A stretch of DNA of 64,000 nucleotides from Streptomyces sp. CoH27 (GTDB taxonomy: Bacteria > Actinomycetota > Actinomycetes > Streptomycetales > Streptomycetaceae). Of the stretch, positions 29,447 to 38,591 are shown piece by piece. The stretch is taken from NCBI RefSeq assembly GCF_020181035.1, contig NZ_JAIQYY010000003.1, positions 187,560 through 251,559 on the forward strand. The letters run 5' to 3'. Positions within the stretch are counted from its first letter, which is position 1; every line of letters begins with the position of its first letter. A program made the position numbers and the translations under genes. The notes beneath the pieces were generated by a model. It searched no databases and was not told the DNA's origin. It was given only the letters and a program-made list of their open reading frames with translations.

Positions 29447-32400
29447 TCAGCGGTGGCCCGGCAGCACCGGCGGCCCGTACTGGGAGCGCACCACCAGGGA
29501 GAGCAGCCCGGTGACGGAGGGCGGCAGGACCGGGGCGACGAAGGCCGGGTTGGACTCGTCCATCCTGGCCTCCGGATGGTCCCACTCGTACAGGAGCGCG
29601 GTCCGCAGCTCCTCCGCCGTGTCGTCCTCCCGAGGAGCGCCCCGGTAGAGGGCGAACATCTCCCGGGCCCGTTCGAGATTGCCGCCGTGCAGGGCGATGA
29701 GCGACACCAGCCAGGTCTTGCCCTCGTGCGGCTTGGGGCGGGGGCTGTTCGGGATGCCTTCGGGGAAGGAGTCCAGCGCCGCCTGCGCCCGTACCGGGTC
29801 GCCGGCCCCCAGCCAGCCGATGGCCTCGTAGAGCGCGAGGTTGATGACTTTCGGGTGGGCCGGCCGGTAACGCTGTGCGGTCCGGGCCGAGTCCAGCCAC
29901 TGCCCGCGGCGCTGCAGGAGCAGCACCTCCGCGAGGTAGGCCTGCGCGGTCAGGGCCGGGTTCTCCCCGAGCCACCGGGCCGTTCGCACCAACGGTTCCT
30001 CGGTCGGTTCGGCGGCCGCGTACGGGACGGCGTGATCGGCGAGCCGGTATGCGTCCTTGTACTTCACCTGCTCGCACCCCTCGCGGAGCGTCTCCAGCGC
30101 CTGCGGCACGCGGCCGAGCTGGACCTCGCACTTGGCGATCTCGTCGTAGATGGCGAACTTCTGCTCCCTGACCTTCTTGAGCGCGATCCGGCCCTCGCGC
30201 ACGGTGGCTTCGGGGCCCTCCACGTCCCGCACCAGCTTCAGCAGCAGGCTCCACGGGTACATCTCGGAGCGCCCCCGTGTCGCCTCGCGCGCGTGGACCA
30301 GTGCCTTCTTCAGATCACCGGGTGCGTCGCGCAGCCGTAGCAGCATGGCCAGATGATGGTGGGTGTACGGCGAGCCGCCGTCGGTGAGATAGGCCTCCAT
30401 CAGCTCGATACGGGCACTCAGCTCCGCCGGGGACTCGGGCAGGGAGTGGTGGTAGCGCCCCCTGCCGTACCTCCGCTCCAGGTAGCCGCCGATCGTCCGC
30501 GCCATGCGGGCCAGCTCGTCGTCCAGCTTCCCCTCGGAGAAGTGCAGCCGGGCCGCCGACAGGGCGAGGGCCAGCCGGTGGTCGCCGGACCTCGACGGGT
30601 CCTGCGCGTAGAGCGGGCGGGCGTACCAGAGTCCGGCGCGGCGATGGGCGGCCTTCCAGGCCTTCTCGTCCTCGCGCATGCGGACGCAGACGACCTCGCG
30701 CACGGCGGGGTGCACCTGGAAGTGGGTGCTACGGGTGTGCGTCGTCTCGTTGTCGACCGTACGGACCTGGAGCAGGAACCGCTTCTGGAGCTGTTTGCGC
30801 AGCTCGGAGAAGTCGCCGAGGTCCCGGGTCATCGCCTTCACCAGGTCCTGGCCGGCCCAGTCCGCGAGCACCGACAGATTGCGCAGTGCGGCCCGGGCCG
30901 ACGGCGTGAGCCGCTCGGTCGCCTTGGCGACCAGCTCCTTCTCGATCGTCTCGACCAGACTGAGGTCGTACGGTGCCTGGGGCACCTCGCTGGGCGGTCC
31001 CAGCAGCTCCTGCAGCGTCCAGTCGTACGGGCCCACCAGGCTGTGCAGCAGGCGCAGCACGAACGGGTTGCGGCCCAGCCGCTCCACGACCTCCTCGCGC
31101 CGCTCCGGCGGGAACCACTCCTCCGCCTCGTCCCGCTCCCGGGTGCCGACGAGGATCCGCACGGCGTCCTCGACCGGAGGCGGTGGCAGCTCCACGGGGC
31201 TGAAGTCCTGGGCCCAGACCGGGTCGGCCTTCTGGTTGGACACCAGCCAGAGACAGCCGTCCCCGTGCTGCCCCGGCGCCACGACGGTCTTCAGATCGTC
31301 CGCGATCGGCTGCACCGGGCGGCCGCGCTCGTCCAGCAGCCGCTGGAACTCGTCGAAGACCACCAGCACCCCGCGGTTCAGCAGCGTGGTCAGTGCCCGG
31401 TCGAGCCGCCGTTCCGGCGCGAGGGTGTCCGCCAGCTCGTAGTGGCCCGTGTGTTCCAACTGCTCGTGCAGCCGCGCGAGAAGCTCCTTGACGGCGTCGA
31501 CGGGATGTTCCGGCACGTCGACGAGCACGGTGGTGCGGCCGTGCATCAGCCGGGCCTCGTCCATCAGGGGGCGTACGACCCGGTCGGTCTTGCCCACCCC
31601 CGAGAAGCCGTGCAGCAGGGCCGCGCTCCGGCGCTGCCTCGTCCAGCGCTCCCACAGCTGGAGCGCGGCCGTGCGGCGCTGCTCCCCGTCGATGCCCTGC
31701 AACAGGGGCGGTTCGGCGTCGGTGAAGAGAGGGCCGGCGCCGGACTGCCGGGCCGCACTGAGCGGTGTGGCCGGCGTGGCGGGCCGGGGTGGGGGTGCGG
31801 CGGCCGGCAGGGCCAGGAACGGGGGGACGTCACCGTTCAGGCCCATGGGATGCCAGTTGATGCGCTGGTAGCCGGGCCGGTTCTCGCTGGACTGCATCTG
31901 CTGCACAAGCCTGCCCAGGGGCAGCACACCGCCGGCGCCGGCGAGGGCGTCCACGGCCTCCCGTAGCAGGGCCGGAAAGGCCCCGGACTCGGCGGACTCG
32001 TTCTTCTGCGCGGAGGAGAGAACGACGAAGCCCGATTCGGTGTCCTCCGCACCCCAGTCGAGCGCCATCTGCCCTACGGCGGAGGCAGCGACCTGGTCTC
32101 CGCCCCGGCCGGAGTAACAGGTGTCCAGGATGAGCAGGAATCGCCGTACCGGGGTTTCGAGCAGTGCGGCTCTGGCCAGGTCGTCGGTCGGCAGGGCGGC
32201 GGCGAGATCCGTGGGCCGGTATTCCGAGGTGAGCAGGACGTGCCTGTTGTTGATCTCGATGACCTCGCCGTGGGCGGCGATGTACAGGACCACGAGATCG
32301 TCGGGTCTGCGATCGGGGGAGGCGCAGAATTCCCGCACGGCCTGCGTGAGCTGGACGGCGGTGGGGTTCAGGCCGAGGGTCGTGACGTGCTCGTAGCCGA

Positions 32401-32533
32401 AGCGTTCTGTGAAGAGTTCGATGACGTCGTCGCGGGCCTGCGCCAGTTCGGGGCGGTCGAGTTGTGGGTCGTTGTGATAGCGCGGCACCGCCGTCGCGAG
32501 CAGGTACCGGCGTGCGCCGTCCTCAGCGGGCAT
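29447..32533 (-). CDS. Caspase-like / STAND ATPase / helical-repeat protein
   Basis: This is a 1028-aa cytoplasmic multidomain protein. Residues 1-245 form a caspase-fold protease domain with an intact His-Cys dyad: His89 (VVLYIAAHGEV) and Cys139 (FLLILDTCYSG). A Pro/Ala linker (240-275) leads to a STAND-type P-loop ATPase. Its Walker A is GFSGVGKT (309-316), its Walker B VLVVFDEF (Asp394-Glu395), and it has a sensor-like WLVSNQ near 430 and a helical/winged segment to about 620. The rest (about 640-1000) is alpha-helical with TPR-like repeats, a likely sensor arm. This architecture resembles NLR-type immune or self-killing proteins. The ATG has a strong GGGGAGGG site and overlaps the hydrolase gene by 11 bases. 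The protease substrate is unknown. Confidence 0.85.
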   Translation of the reverse strand: MPAEDGARRYLLATAVPRYHNDPQLDRPELAQARDDVIELFTERFGYEHVTTLGLNPTAVQLTQAVREFCASPDRRPDDLVVLYIAAHGEVIEINNRHVLLTSEYRPTDLAAALPTDDLARAALLETPVRRFLLILDTCYSGRGGDQVAASAVGQMALDWGAEDTESGFVVLSSAQKNESAESGAFPALLREAVDALAGAGGVLPLGRLVQQMQSSENRPGYQRINWHPMGLNGDVPPFLALPAAAPPPRPATPATPLSAARQSGAGPLFTDAEPPLLQGIDGEQRRTAALQLWERWTRQRRSAALLHGFSGVGKTDRVVRPLMDEARLMHGRTTVLVDVPEHPVDAVKELLARLHEQLEHTGHYELADTLAPERRLDRALTTLLNRGVLVVFDEFQRLLDERGRPVQPIADDLKTVVAPGQHGDGCLWLVSNQKADPVWAQDFSPVELPPPPVEDAVRILVGTRERDEAEEWFPPERREEVVERLGRNPFVLRLLHSLVGPYDWTLQELLGPPSEVPQAPYDLSLVETIEKELVAKATERLTPSARAALRNLSVLADWAGQDLVKAMTRDLGDFSELRKQLQKRFLLQVRTVDNETTHTRSTHFQVHPAVREVVCVRMREDEKAWKAAHRRAGLWYARPLYAQDPSRSGDHRLALALSAARLHFSEGKLDDELARMARTIGGYLERRYGRGRYHHSLPESPAELSARIELMEAYLTDGGSPYTHHHLAMLLRLRDAPGDLKKALVHAREATRGRSEMYPWSLLLKLVRDVEGPEATVREGRIALKKVREQKFAIYDEIAKCEVQLGRVPQALETLREGCEQVKYKDAYRLADHAVPYAAAEPTEEPLVRTARWLGENPALTAQAYLAEVLLLQRRGQWLDSARTAQRYRPAHPKVINLALYEAIGWLGAGDPVRAQAALDSFPEGIPNSPRPKPHEGKTWLVSLIALHGGNLERAREMFALYRGAPREDDTAEELRTALLYEWDHPEARMDESNPAFVAPVLPPSVTGLLSLVVRSQYGPPVLPGHR

Positions 32534-33377
32534 CCAGCCCTCCCCTGATCGCCTTGCCGGTGAGCCGGTCGGTCAGATATGCGGTGGCGTCGTGGGCGTG
32601 CGCGCCGTTGTGCACGATCGCCGAGGTCATCCGTTCCCCGAACCGCGGCCGGAGATCCTTCACGAGGGCGACGATGTCACCCTCGTCGGCGATGTTCGTC
32701 CAGGCCAGCGCCGGGCCGCCGGGCCAGGCACCGGTCGGTGCCGGCGCGGGCGACAGCCGGTCGAAGACCATCCGCATCCCGAGCGGCGAGCCCAGCGTCA
32801 CCAGGGCCCGCACCCCGTGCCCGTCCAGCGCACACAGCGCCTCGTAGGCCACGACCGAGCCCAGGGAGTGCGCCACGACCACCCGGGTGTCGGCGCCGAT
32901 CGCGTCGGTCACCCGCTGCCGGGCCTCCCGGCGCACCTCGGGATCCAGCAGATATCGGGTGGTCTGCTTCAGGTCGGACACCAGCAGCCGCAGGGTGAGG
33001 CCGGAGAAGAACCGGGACGCCGACAATGCCCGCAGCGCGGTTTGCACCGAACGCGGCGTCCGGGCCAGGGTGTTGGCGTCCGGCGGCACGACCCTGTTGT
33101 CCACCGCGGCCGCGGCCTCCCACCACGCGTACAGCAGCTCGGTCTCCGGCCCCTCAGCCACGTCGGCCGCCGTGTACAGCGGATCTCCGACGGCGAGGGT
33201 GCGGCCGGGCGGGCGGAACAGGTCGCCGTAGAAGGCCATGGACAGATCGCCGGGACCGAGTTCGGGACCGTCGGCCCGGCGCAGCCCGTCCAGCAGCGCC
33301 GGCCGCCAGTCCTTCAGCAGGCCGTCCTCGCCCAGCAGTTGCTTGCCCACCCCGTGCACGGCGACCACGGATGCCAT
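32523..33377 (-). CDS. Alpha/beta hydrolase partnered with caspase-STAND protein
   Basis: This 284-aa serine hydrolase begins MASVVAVHGVGK (oxyanion segment). Its nucleophile elbow is VVAHSLGSVV (Ser171). Candidate triad partners are Asp231 or Asp234 (NIADEGDIV) and His260 or His262 (NGAHAHDA). It resembles the PGAP1/lipase-like group rather than secreted lipases and has no signal peptide. AAGGAGG precedes the ATG at 33377. It is first in a two-gene operon and its end overlaps the caspase-STAND start by 11 bases, implying fixed stoichiometry and shared function. It could be a second effector (esterase or lipase) or a substrate of the protease. Confidence 0.82.
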   Translation of the reverse strand: MASVVAVHGVGKQLLGEDGLLKDWRPALLDGLRRADGPELGPGDLSMAFYGDLFRPPGRTLAVGDPLYTAADVAEGPETELLYAWWEAAAAVDNRVVPPDANTLARTPRSVQTALRALSASRFFSGLTLRLLVSDLKQTTRYLLDPEVRREARQRVTDAIGADTRVVVAHSLGSVVAYEALCALDGHGVRALVTLGSPLGMRMVFDRLSPAPAPTGAWPGGPALAWTNIADEGDIVALVKDLRPRFGERMTSAIVHNGAHAHDATAYLTDRLTGKAIRGGLDAR

Positions 33378-33488
33378 CCGTGTCCTCCTTCATCACCAGA
33401 CAGCCGAAATGTCGATCGGCCCACTTTAGATGAACCCGCTTGTCTCTTCCCGCAGTTCACCGGTGGAGCTCCGGCAACGACACGAAGA

Positions 33489-33526
33489 GAGGGCCCGTTG
33501 GTTCCCCCGGAGACCAACGGACCCTC
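33489..33526. terminator. Terminator hairpin downstream of the MMPL gene
   Basis: The stem AGGGCCCGTTGGT/ACCAACGGACCCT (one mismatch) has a 10-base loop. On the minus strand it begins 16 bases after the MMPL transporter stop and is followed by a pyrimidine stretch (TCTCTTCG). Confidence 0.75.
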
Positions 33527-33541
33527 ATACGGGTGGAAGCG

Positions 33542-35782
33542 TCAGACCCGCACCGTCTCACCCTCGTCCGGCACCGCCGGCGCGGCCGGCTCCGGCGCCT
33601 CGTCGTGCGTGAGGTCGGGCAGCCGGTGCAGCCACTTCGGCAGATACCAGTTGCGCTCGCCGAGCAGGGCCATCACGGCCGGCAGCAGCACCCCGCGGAT
33701 CACCGTCGCGTCGATGAGGACCGCCGCGGCCAGGCCCACACCCATCTGCTTCATCGACTGCATGGACAGCGTGCCGAAGATCGCGAACACGGCGACCATG
33801 ATGACCGCGGCGCTGGTGACGACACCCGCGGTGGTCACCACGCCGTGCCGGATCGCCTCCCGCGTCTGAAGTCCCCTGGCCCGTGCCTCGCGGATCCGGG
33901 AGACGACGAACACGTGGTAGTCCATCGAGAGCCCGAACAGGATCACGAAGAGGAACAGCGGCAGCCAGGTCACGATCGCGCCGACCCCCTCCGCGCCCAC
34001 CAGCGAGGCACCCCAGCCGTGCTGGAAGACGGCGACGAGGATGCCGTAGGCGGCGCACACCGACAGCAGGTTGAGCACGATCGACGTGATCGCGACGGTC
34101 AGCGAGCGGAACGACAGCAGCATCAGCAGGAAGGCGAAGACGACCACGAACACGAAGACCGGGACGACGGAGCCGAGCAACTGGTCGTTGAAGTCGTGGT
34201 TGCCGGCGACCTGTCCGGTGACCGGCGCCTGCAGGCCGGGCACCTTGCCGAGCGTGGCGGGCCGCACCTCGTCGCGCAGCTTCTCCAGGCTCTTGACCGC
34301 CTGGTCCATGTCGGAGCCGCCGACCAGCGGTACGGAGACCACGGCGATGTTCTGCGCGTCGTGCAGCCGGATGTCGACCGGGCCGCGCGAGGCGCCCGAG
34401 GCGATCGCCCGCTGCTTGAAGTCGGCCAGCGCCTGCCGTACCTCGGGCGCGTTGATGTCCTTGGCCTTGACCATGACCTGGGCCGGCTCGCTGCCGCCGG
34501 GGAAGGCGTCGTTGACCCGGTTGTAGGTCTGCACGATCGGCAGTGACGTGCCGAACTCCTGGTCCAGGGTGAGCTGCTGGGTCTTCATGCCGAGCGCGGG
34601 CGCGGCGATCGCCAGCAGCGCGCCGGCCGCCACGGCGACGGAGACCAGCGGCCTGGCCAGGACGACCCGCAGCACGGCCGTCCAGAACCGGCTCTCCGAG
34701 GCGCCCTTGCGGCGTCGGCTCAGGAACGGGAGGCGGCCCTTCTCGACGCGCTCGCCGAGCAGCGACAGCAGCGCGGGCAGCACGGTCACCGAGCCGACCA
34801 TGGCGACCGCCACCACCATCAGCGAGGCCAGACCCATCGCCTCGAACTCGGCGAGCCCGGTGAACAGCATGCCCGCCATGGCCACGCACACCGTGACCCC
34901 GGAGACGATGACCGCCCGTCCGCTGGTGGCGGCGGCGATCCTCAGGGCGGTGCCGGCGTCGCGCCCGGCGGCCCGCTCCTCGCGCTCCCGGCGCAGATAG
35001 AACAGGCAGTAGTCGACCCCGACGGCCATGCCGACCAGCAGCATCACGGAGTTGGCGGTGTCGCTCATCGGCTGCAGATGGCTGACGACGCCCATCAGAC
35101 CCATCGTCGCCATGATCGCCGTGATCGCGAGGGCCACCGGCAGCAGCGCGGCCACCAGCGCGCCGAACGCGATCAGCAGGATGCCGAGGGCCACCGGCAC
35201 CGCCGAGTACTCGGCCTGCTTGAAGTCGTCGCCGAAGGCGTCCTTGTACTGCTTCTGCATGCTGGCGCCGCCGATCTCCTCGATCCGCAGGCCGCTGTGC
35301 TGCTTCTGCACCCCGGCGACGGCGTTCAGCACCGGCTCGATCCGGTCGACGGCCGTCTTGGCGTCGCCGCGCACGTCGAACTGGACCAGCGCGCTGCGCC
35401 CGTCCCGGGAGATCGTGTGCGTGTCGTACGGCGAGGTCACCCCCGTGACCTTCCCGGTGGCCCCGACGGCCTTCACCACATCGGCGACGGCGGCCCGGAA
35501 CTCGCTCCCGGTCGCCTGCTGGGCACTGTCCTTCGACTGGATCAGGACGGTCTCGCCGGCCGGCTGCTTGATCCCCGCGTCGTCGATGATCCGCGCGGCG
35601 GTGTGCGTCTCGCCGCTCAGCTGGTCGCCCTCGTTCACGTCGACCCGGCCCGCCGCCGAGCCGAGTCCCAGCGCCAGGACGACGAACAGCACCCATATGC
35701 CGACGGCCGCCCAGCGGTGCCGGGCGCTCCAGCCGCCCGCGCGGGCGGCCAGCCCCCGCGCCCGCACCTGTGTGTTCCCCAT
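33542..35782 (-). CDS. MMPL-family RND transporter
   Basis: This is a 746-aa inner-membrane exporter of the MmpL type. A leading helix near 25-45 is followed by a large extracytoplasmic loop (about 48-190), a block of five helices (190-340), a second loop (about 410-540) and the final helices (545-720). The proton-relay motifs VGVDYCLFYLRREREER and GLSMDYHVFVVSRIREA are intact in both halves. Actinobacterial homologues export lipids, siderophores or drugs. The C-terminal tail is acidic and Pro-rich. No regulator or membrane-fusion partner is adjacent, so the cargo is unknown. A hairpin terminator follows directly. Confidence 0.93.
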   Translation of the reverse strand: MGNTQVRARGLAARAGGWSARHRWAAVGIWVLFVVLALGLGSAAGRVDVNEGDQLSGETHTAARIIDDAGIKQPAGETVLIQSKDSAQQATGSEFRAAVADVVKAVGATGKVTGVTSPYDTHTISRDGRSALVQFDVRGDAKTAVDRIEPVLNAVAGVQKQHSGLRIEEIGGASMQKQYKDAFGDDFKQAEYSAVPVALGILLIAFGALVAALLPVALAITAIMATMGLMGVVSHLQPMSDTANSVMLLVGMAVGVDYCLFYLRREREERAAGRDAGTALRIAAATSGRAVIVSGVTVCVAMAGMLFTGLAEFEAMGLASLMVVAVAMVGSVTVLPALLSLLGERVEKGRLPFLSRRRKGASESRFWTAVLRVVLARPLVSVAVAAGALLAIAAPALGMKTQQLTLDQEFGTSLPIVQTYNRVNDAFPGGSEPAQVMVKAKDINAPEVRQALADFKQRAIASGASRGPVDIRLHDAQNIAVVSVPLVGGSDMDQAVKSLEKLRDEVRPATLGKVPGLQAPVTGQVAGNHDFNDQLLGSVVPVFVFVVVFAFLLMLLSFRSLTVAITSIVLNLLSVCAAYGILVAVFQHGWGASLVGAEGVGAIVTWLPLFLFVILFGLSMDYHVFVVSRIREARARGLQTREAIRHGVVTTAGVVTSAAVIMVAVFAIFGTLSMQSMKQMGVGLAAAVLIDATVIRGVLLPAVMALLGERNWYLPKWLHRLPDLTHDEAPEPAAPAVPDEGETVRV

Positions 35783-36216
35783 GACGGGTCTGCCCCCCTC
35801 GTGTGCGGTGACGGCCCCCTGCCGCCCCGTCTTCCTTGCTCCGCATTGACCGTATGGGGCGGATAAAGGCGTCTCGTCGTGCTGTTCGGTGAAGTGCGCG
35901 ACCGGTTTCTCCGCACTGGGAAGGACGACGGCCCCTTACACCTATCGGGGGTTCTCGGGGACGCGTCTCGGGGTCGGAACCGGCCACGCGGCAGGGCCGC
36001 CGCGACGAGGGGGTTCCCGCGCCGGGAGGAGGGATGTCCGTTCCGCCGTCCGCGCGCCGGTTTGTGATTGCGAAAGCTTGTTGAACGAGTCACAGCTGCG
36101 TGGAGAGGTTGCTCCGGCCCCCGGCGATCGGCGAGAGTTTCGCGCAGCCCGCCCCACGCGGGCCCGGCCGCCGTGCCCACCCCCACGGGGCACGGCGGCC
36201 CCTCTAGGCTGGCCGG
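35783..36216. other. Divergent intergenic region without a supported gene
   Basis: These 434 bases separate the divergent MMPL and DUF1697 genes. Composition is mixed, with an AT-richer patch around 36060-36100 (GATTGCGAAAGCTTGTTGAACGAG, possible promoter). Small frames here lack ribosome sites and protein-like character. Confidence 0.5.
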
Positions 36217-36765
36217 ATGACGACCTACGCGGCGCTCCTGCGCGGAATCAATGTCGGCGGCGGCAAGAAGGTGCCCATGGCCGATCTGCGCGCCCTTCTG
36301 ACCGGCCTCGGCCACACCGGCGTACGGACCTATCTGCAGAGTGGCCAGGCCGTTTTCACCACCGCGCGTGGTGACGAGGAGGCGCTGGCCGCGGAGTTGG
36401 GCCGGGCGGTCGAGGAACGCTTCGGCTTCCCGGTCGACGTGCTCGTGCGCGACCATGCCTATCTCAAGGCCGTGGCGGAGAACTGTCCCTTCCCCGCTGC
36501 CGAGTTGGCGGCCCGGCAGTTGCACGTCACGTACTACTCGGCGCCCGTCACCCCCGACCGCTTCGCGCACATCGACCAAGCCGCCCTCCTCCCGGAGGAG
36601 TTCCGGCTCGGCGACCGCTGCCTGTACCTCTACGCCCCCGACGGCCTCGGCCGCTCCAAGCTCGCCGAGCTGCTGGGCCGCCGGCCGGCCAAGGGGCTGA
36701 TCGCCACCAGCCGGAACTGGAACACGGTGCTCAAACTGGTGGAGTTGACGGCTCCGCAAGCATGA
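36217..36765 (+). CDS. DUF1697 family protein
   Basis: This 182-aa protein has the DUF1697 signature: the start YAALLRGINVGGGKKVPMAD, then GHTGVRTYLQSGQAVF and the C-terminal TSRNWNTVLKLVEL. Members are widespread in soil bacteria; structures exist but no function is established. It stands 66 bases ahead of the ketopantoate-reductase-like gene and may share its transcript. The ATG follows a GGCCGG context with no strong ribosome site. Confidence 0.9.
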   Translation: MTTYAALLRGINVGGGKKVPMADLRALLTGLGHTGVRTYLQSGQAVFTTARGDEEALAAELGRAVEERFGFPVDVLVRDHAYLKAVAENCPFPAAELAARQLHVTYYSAPVTPDRFAHIDQAALLPEEFRLGDRCLYLYAPDGLGRSKLAELLGRRPAKGLIATSRNWNTVLKLVELTAPQA

Positions 36766-36830
36766 CGGAAGCCTGCCGGGAGCAGGGCGGGCGCGGGCGG
36801 GAATGGGCACAGGTGTGCGAGGCTCGCCCC

Positions 36831-37841
36831 ATGCGCTACATCATCATCGGGGCCGGAGCGGTCGGCGGAACCGTCGGCGGGCGGCTCGCCCAGGCCGGGC
36901 ACGAGGTCGTCCTCGTGGCACGCGGCAGACACCTGATGGAACTCGACGCACACGGCCTGCGACTACGCGTCCCGGAAAGGGAGTTGACGTACCGGCTGCC
37001 CGCCGTCGACGGACCCGGCCCGCTCGGCGAGCTGCGCGCCGACGACGTCCTCGTCCTCGCCGTGAAGACCCAGGACACCGTCTCCGCACTGGACGCCTGG
37101 GCCGGGACGCCGGTCGCGGGCGGCGGTACGGCGGCCGAGCGCCTGCCACTGGTGTGCCTGCAGAACGGCGTGGAGAGCGGCCGGCTGGCCCTGCGTCGCT
37201 TCCGGCACGTGTACGGCGTCTGCGTCTGGCTGCCCTCGACCTTCGTGGAACCCGGTGTCGTCTCCGCCCCGGGCACCCCGCTCACCGGCATCCTGCACCT
37301 CGGCCGGCTGCCGTACGGGACCGACGACACCGCCCGCCGGATCGCCGCCGACCTGGCCGACGCCCGCTTCGAGGCGCCCGTCGTCCCCGACGTGGCCCGC
37401 TGGCAGCACGCCAAGCTGCTCGCCAACCTGAGCAACGCCATCGAGGCGCTGACCGGGTCCCGCGAAACCGAGGCCGCCCAGGCGCTGTTCGCGCGGGTGC
37501 GCGCCGAGGGCGAGGCCGTGCTGGACGCCGCCGGGATCGCGTACACGAGCGACGCGGAGCAGCGCGCGGCCCGCGGCGACAAGGTGACCCTGGTGCCGCT
37601 GGACGGCACCCCGCGCGGCGGCGGCTCCTCCTGGCAGTCCCTGGTCCGGGGCACCGGCACCATCGAGGCCGACTACCTCAACGGCGAGATCGCCCTGCTC
37701 GGCCGGCTGCACGGCGTACCGGCCCCGCTGAACGAACTGCTCCAGCACCTCGCCAACCGGTTCGCCCGCGAGCGCCGGGCCGCCGGGTCCATGCCGGTCG
37801 CGGAGCTCGTCCGCAGGGCCGACGCGGCGGAACAGCCGTAG
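36831..37841 (+). CDS. Ketopantoate reductase (PanE/ApbA) family protein
   Basis: This is a 336-aa NADPH-dependent 2-hydroxyacid reductase. The Rossmann motif is IIGAGAVGGTVGGRLA at the N-terminus. A conserved lysine and Asn-rich segment (HAKLLANLSNAIEAL) and the substrate loop (GGGSSWQSLVRG, EADYLNGEI) correspond to the PanE active site. It could make pantoate for coenzyme A or, as many paralogues, reduce another 2-oxo acid. I therefore withhold the symbol panE. ATG at 36831 gives the family N-terminus MRYIIIGAG. Confidence 0.85.
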   Translation: MRYIIIGAGAVGGTVGGRLAQAGHEVVLVARGRHLMELDAHGLRLRVPERELTYRLPAVDGPGPLGELRADDVLVLAVKTQDTVSALDAWAGTPVAGGGTAAERLPLVCLQNGVESGRLALRRFRHVYGVCVWLPSTFVEPGVVSAPGTPLTGILHLGRLPYGTDDTARRIAADLADARFEAPVVPDVARWQHAKLLANLSNAIEALTGSRETEAAQALFARVRAEGEAVLDAAGIAYTSDAEQRAARGDKVTLVPLDGTPRGGGSSWQSLVRGTGTIEADYLNGEIALLGRLHGVPAPLNELLQHLANRFARERRAAGSMPVAELVRRADAAEQP

Positions 37842-37931
37842 AACAGCGGTTGGAATCAAGCCAATTGGGCCAAGAAAACGAGCGACGAATGGGCCGGGAT
37901 TGCACACCAATGACCGAGTACCGTCAAGGGT

Positions 37932-38591
37932 ATGAACCACAGCGAGACCGCCACCGAGACCGTTGCCGCCACCGGCGCCGAGCCCCACCGTACCCGGGTC
38001 GACTTCTTCTTCGACCCGGCCTGCCCCTTCGCCTGGATCACCTCCCGCTGGATGCTGGAGGTCGAGCGGCAGCGCCCGCTCGACCTCCGGTTCCGGCCCA
38101 TGAGCCTGTACCTGCACAACATCGGCAACGAACTCCCGGACTGGTACCGGGACTTGGTGGACCGCTCGATCGGCCCCGTACGGGTCGCCGTGGCCGCCGC
38201 CGGGCAGCACGGCGACGAGGTGCTGCGCGACCTCTACACCGCCTTCGGCACCCGCATCCACGAGCGTGAGATCAAGGACTTCGACGAAGTGATCGCCGAC
38301 TCACTGGCCGAACTCGGCCTCCCCGCGGATCTGGCGGCCGCCGCCCACGACCCGGCGTACGACGACGCCGTACGCCGCAGCCACGAGGCGGGGGTCGAGC
38401 CGGAGACGGGCGCCTACGTCGGCACCCCGACCCTCCACGTCGACGGCACGGTGTGGTTCGGGCCGGTGCTGCGCGCCGTACCGCGCGGCGCCGAGGCGGC
38501 CGAACTCTTCGACAGCTTCCGGGTGCTGGCCCGCCACCCCGACCTGTTCGAGCTCAAGCGGACCCGCACCGGGGGCCTCCGCTTCGACTGA
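37932..38591 (+). CDS. DsbA-fold protein, Rv2466c-like (mycothiol-dependent reductase family)
   Basis: This is a 219-aa thioredoxin-fold protein with a helical insertion, of the DsbA/Rv2466c group. The active-site segment is FFDPACPFAWITSRWMLEVE. The mycobacterial nitroreductase has Cys-Pro-Trp-Cys, whereas here it is Cys31-Pro-Phe-Ala34, so the resolving cysteine is missing. The cis-proline loop is GTPTLHVDG. A monothiol mechanism using mycothiol is plausible. The ATG at 37932 is preceded by a weak CAAGGG site. A hairpin terminator lies 92 bases downstream. Confidence 0.82.
   Translation: MNHSETATETVAATGAEPHRTRVDFFFDPACPFAWITSRWMLEVERQRPLDLRFRPMSLYLHNIGNELPDWYRDLVDRSIGPVRVAVAAAGQHGDEVLRDLYTAFGTRIHEREIKDFDEVIADSLAELGLPADLAAAAHDPAYDDAVRRSHEAGVEPETGAYVGTPTLHVDGTVWFGPVLRAVPRGAEAAELFDSFRVLARHPDLFELKRTRTGGLRFD

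Noticed and set aside
30353..31966. Long plus-strand frame opposite the caspase-STAND gene
   Set aside because: It is the antisense shadow of a GC-rich gene. Motifs and codon bias belong to the minus strand.
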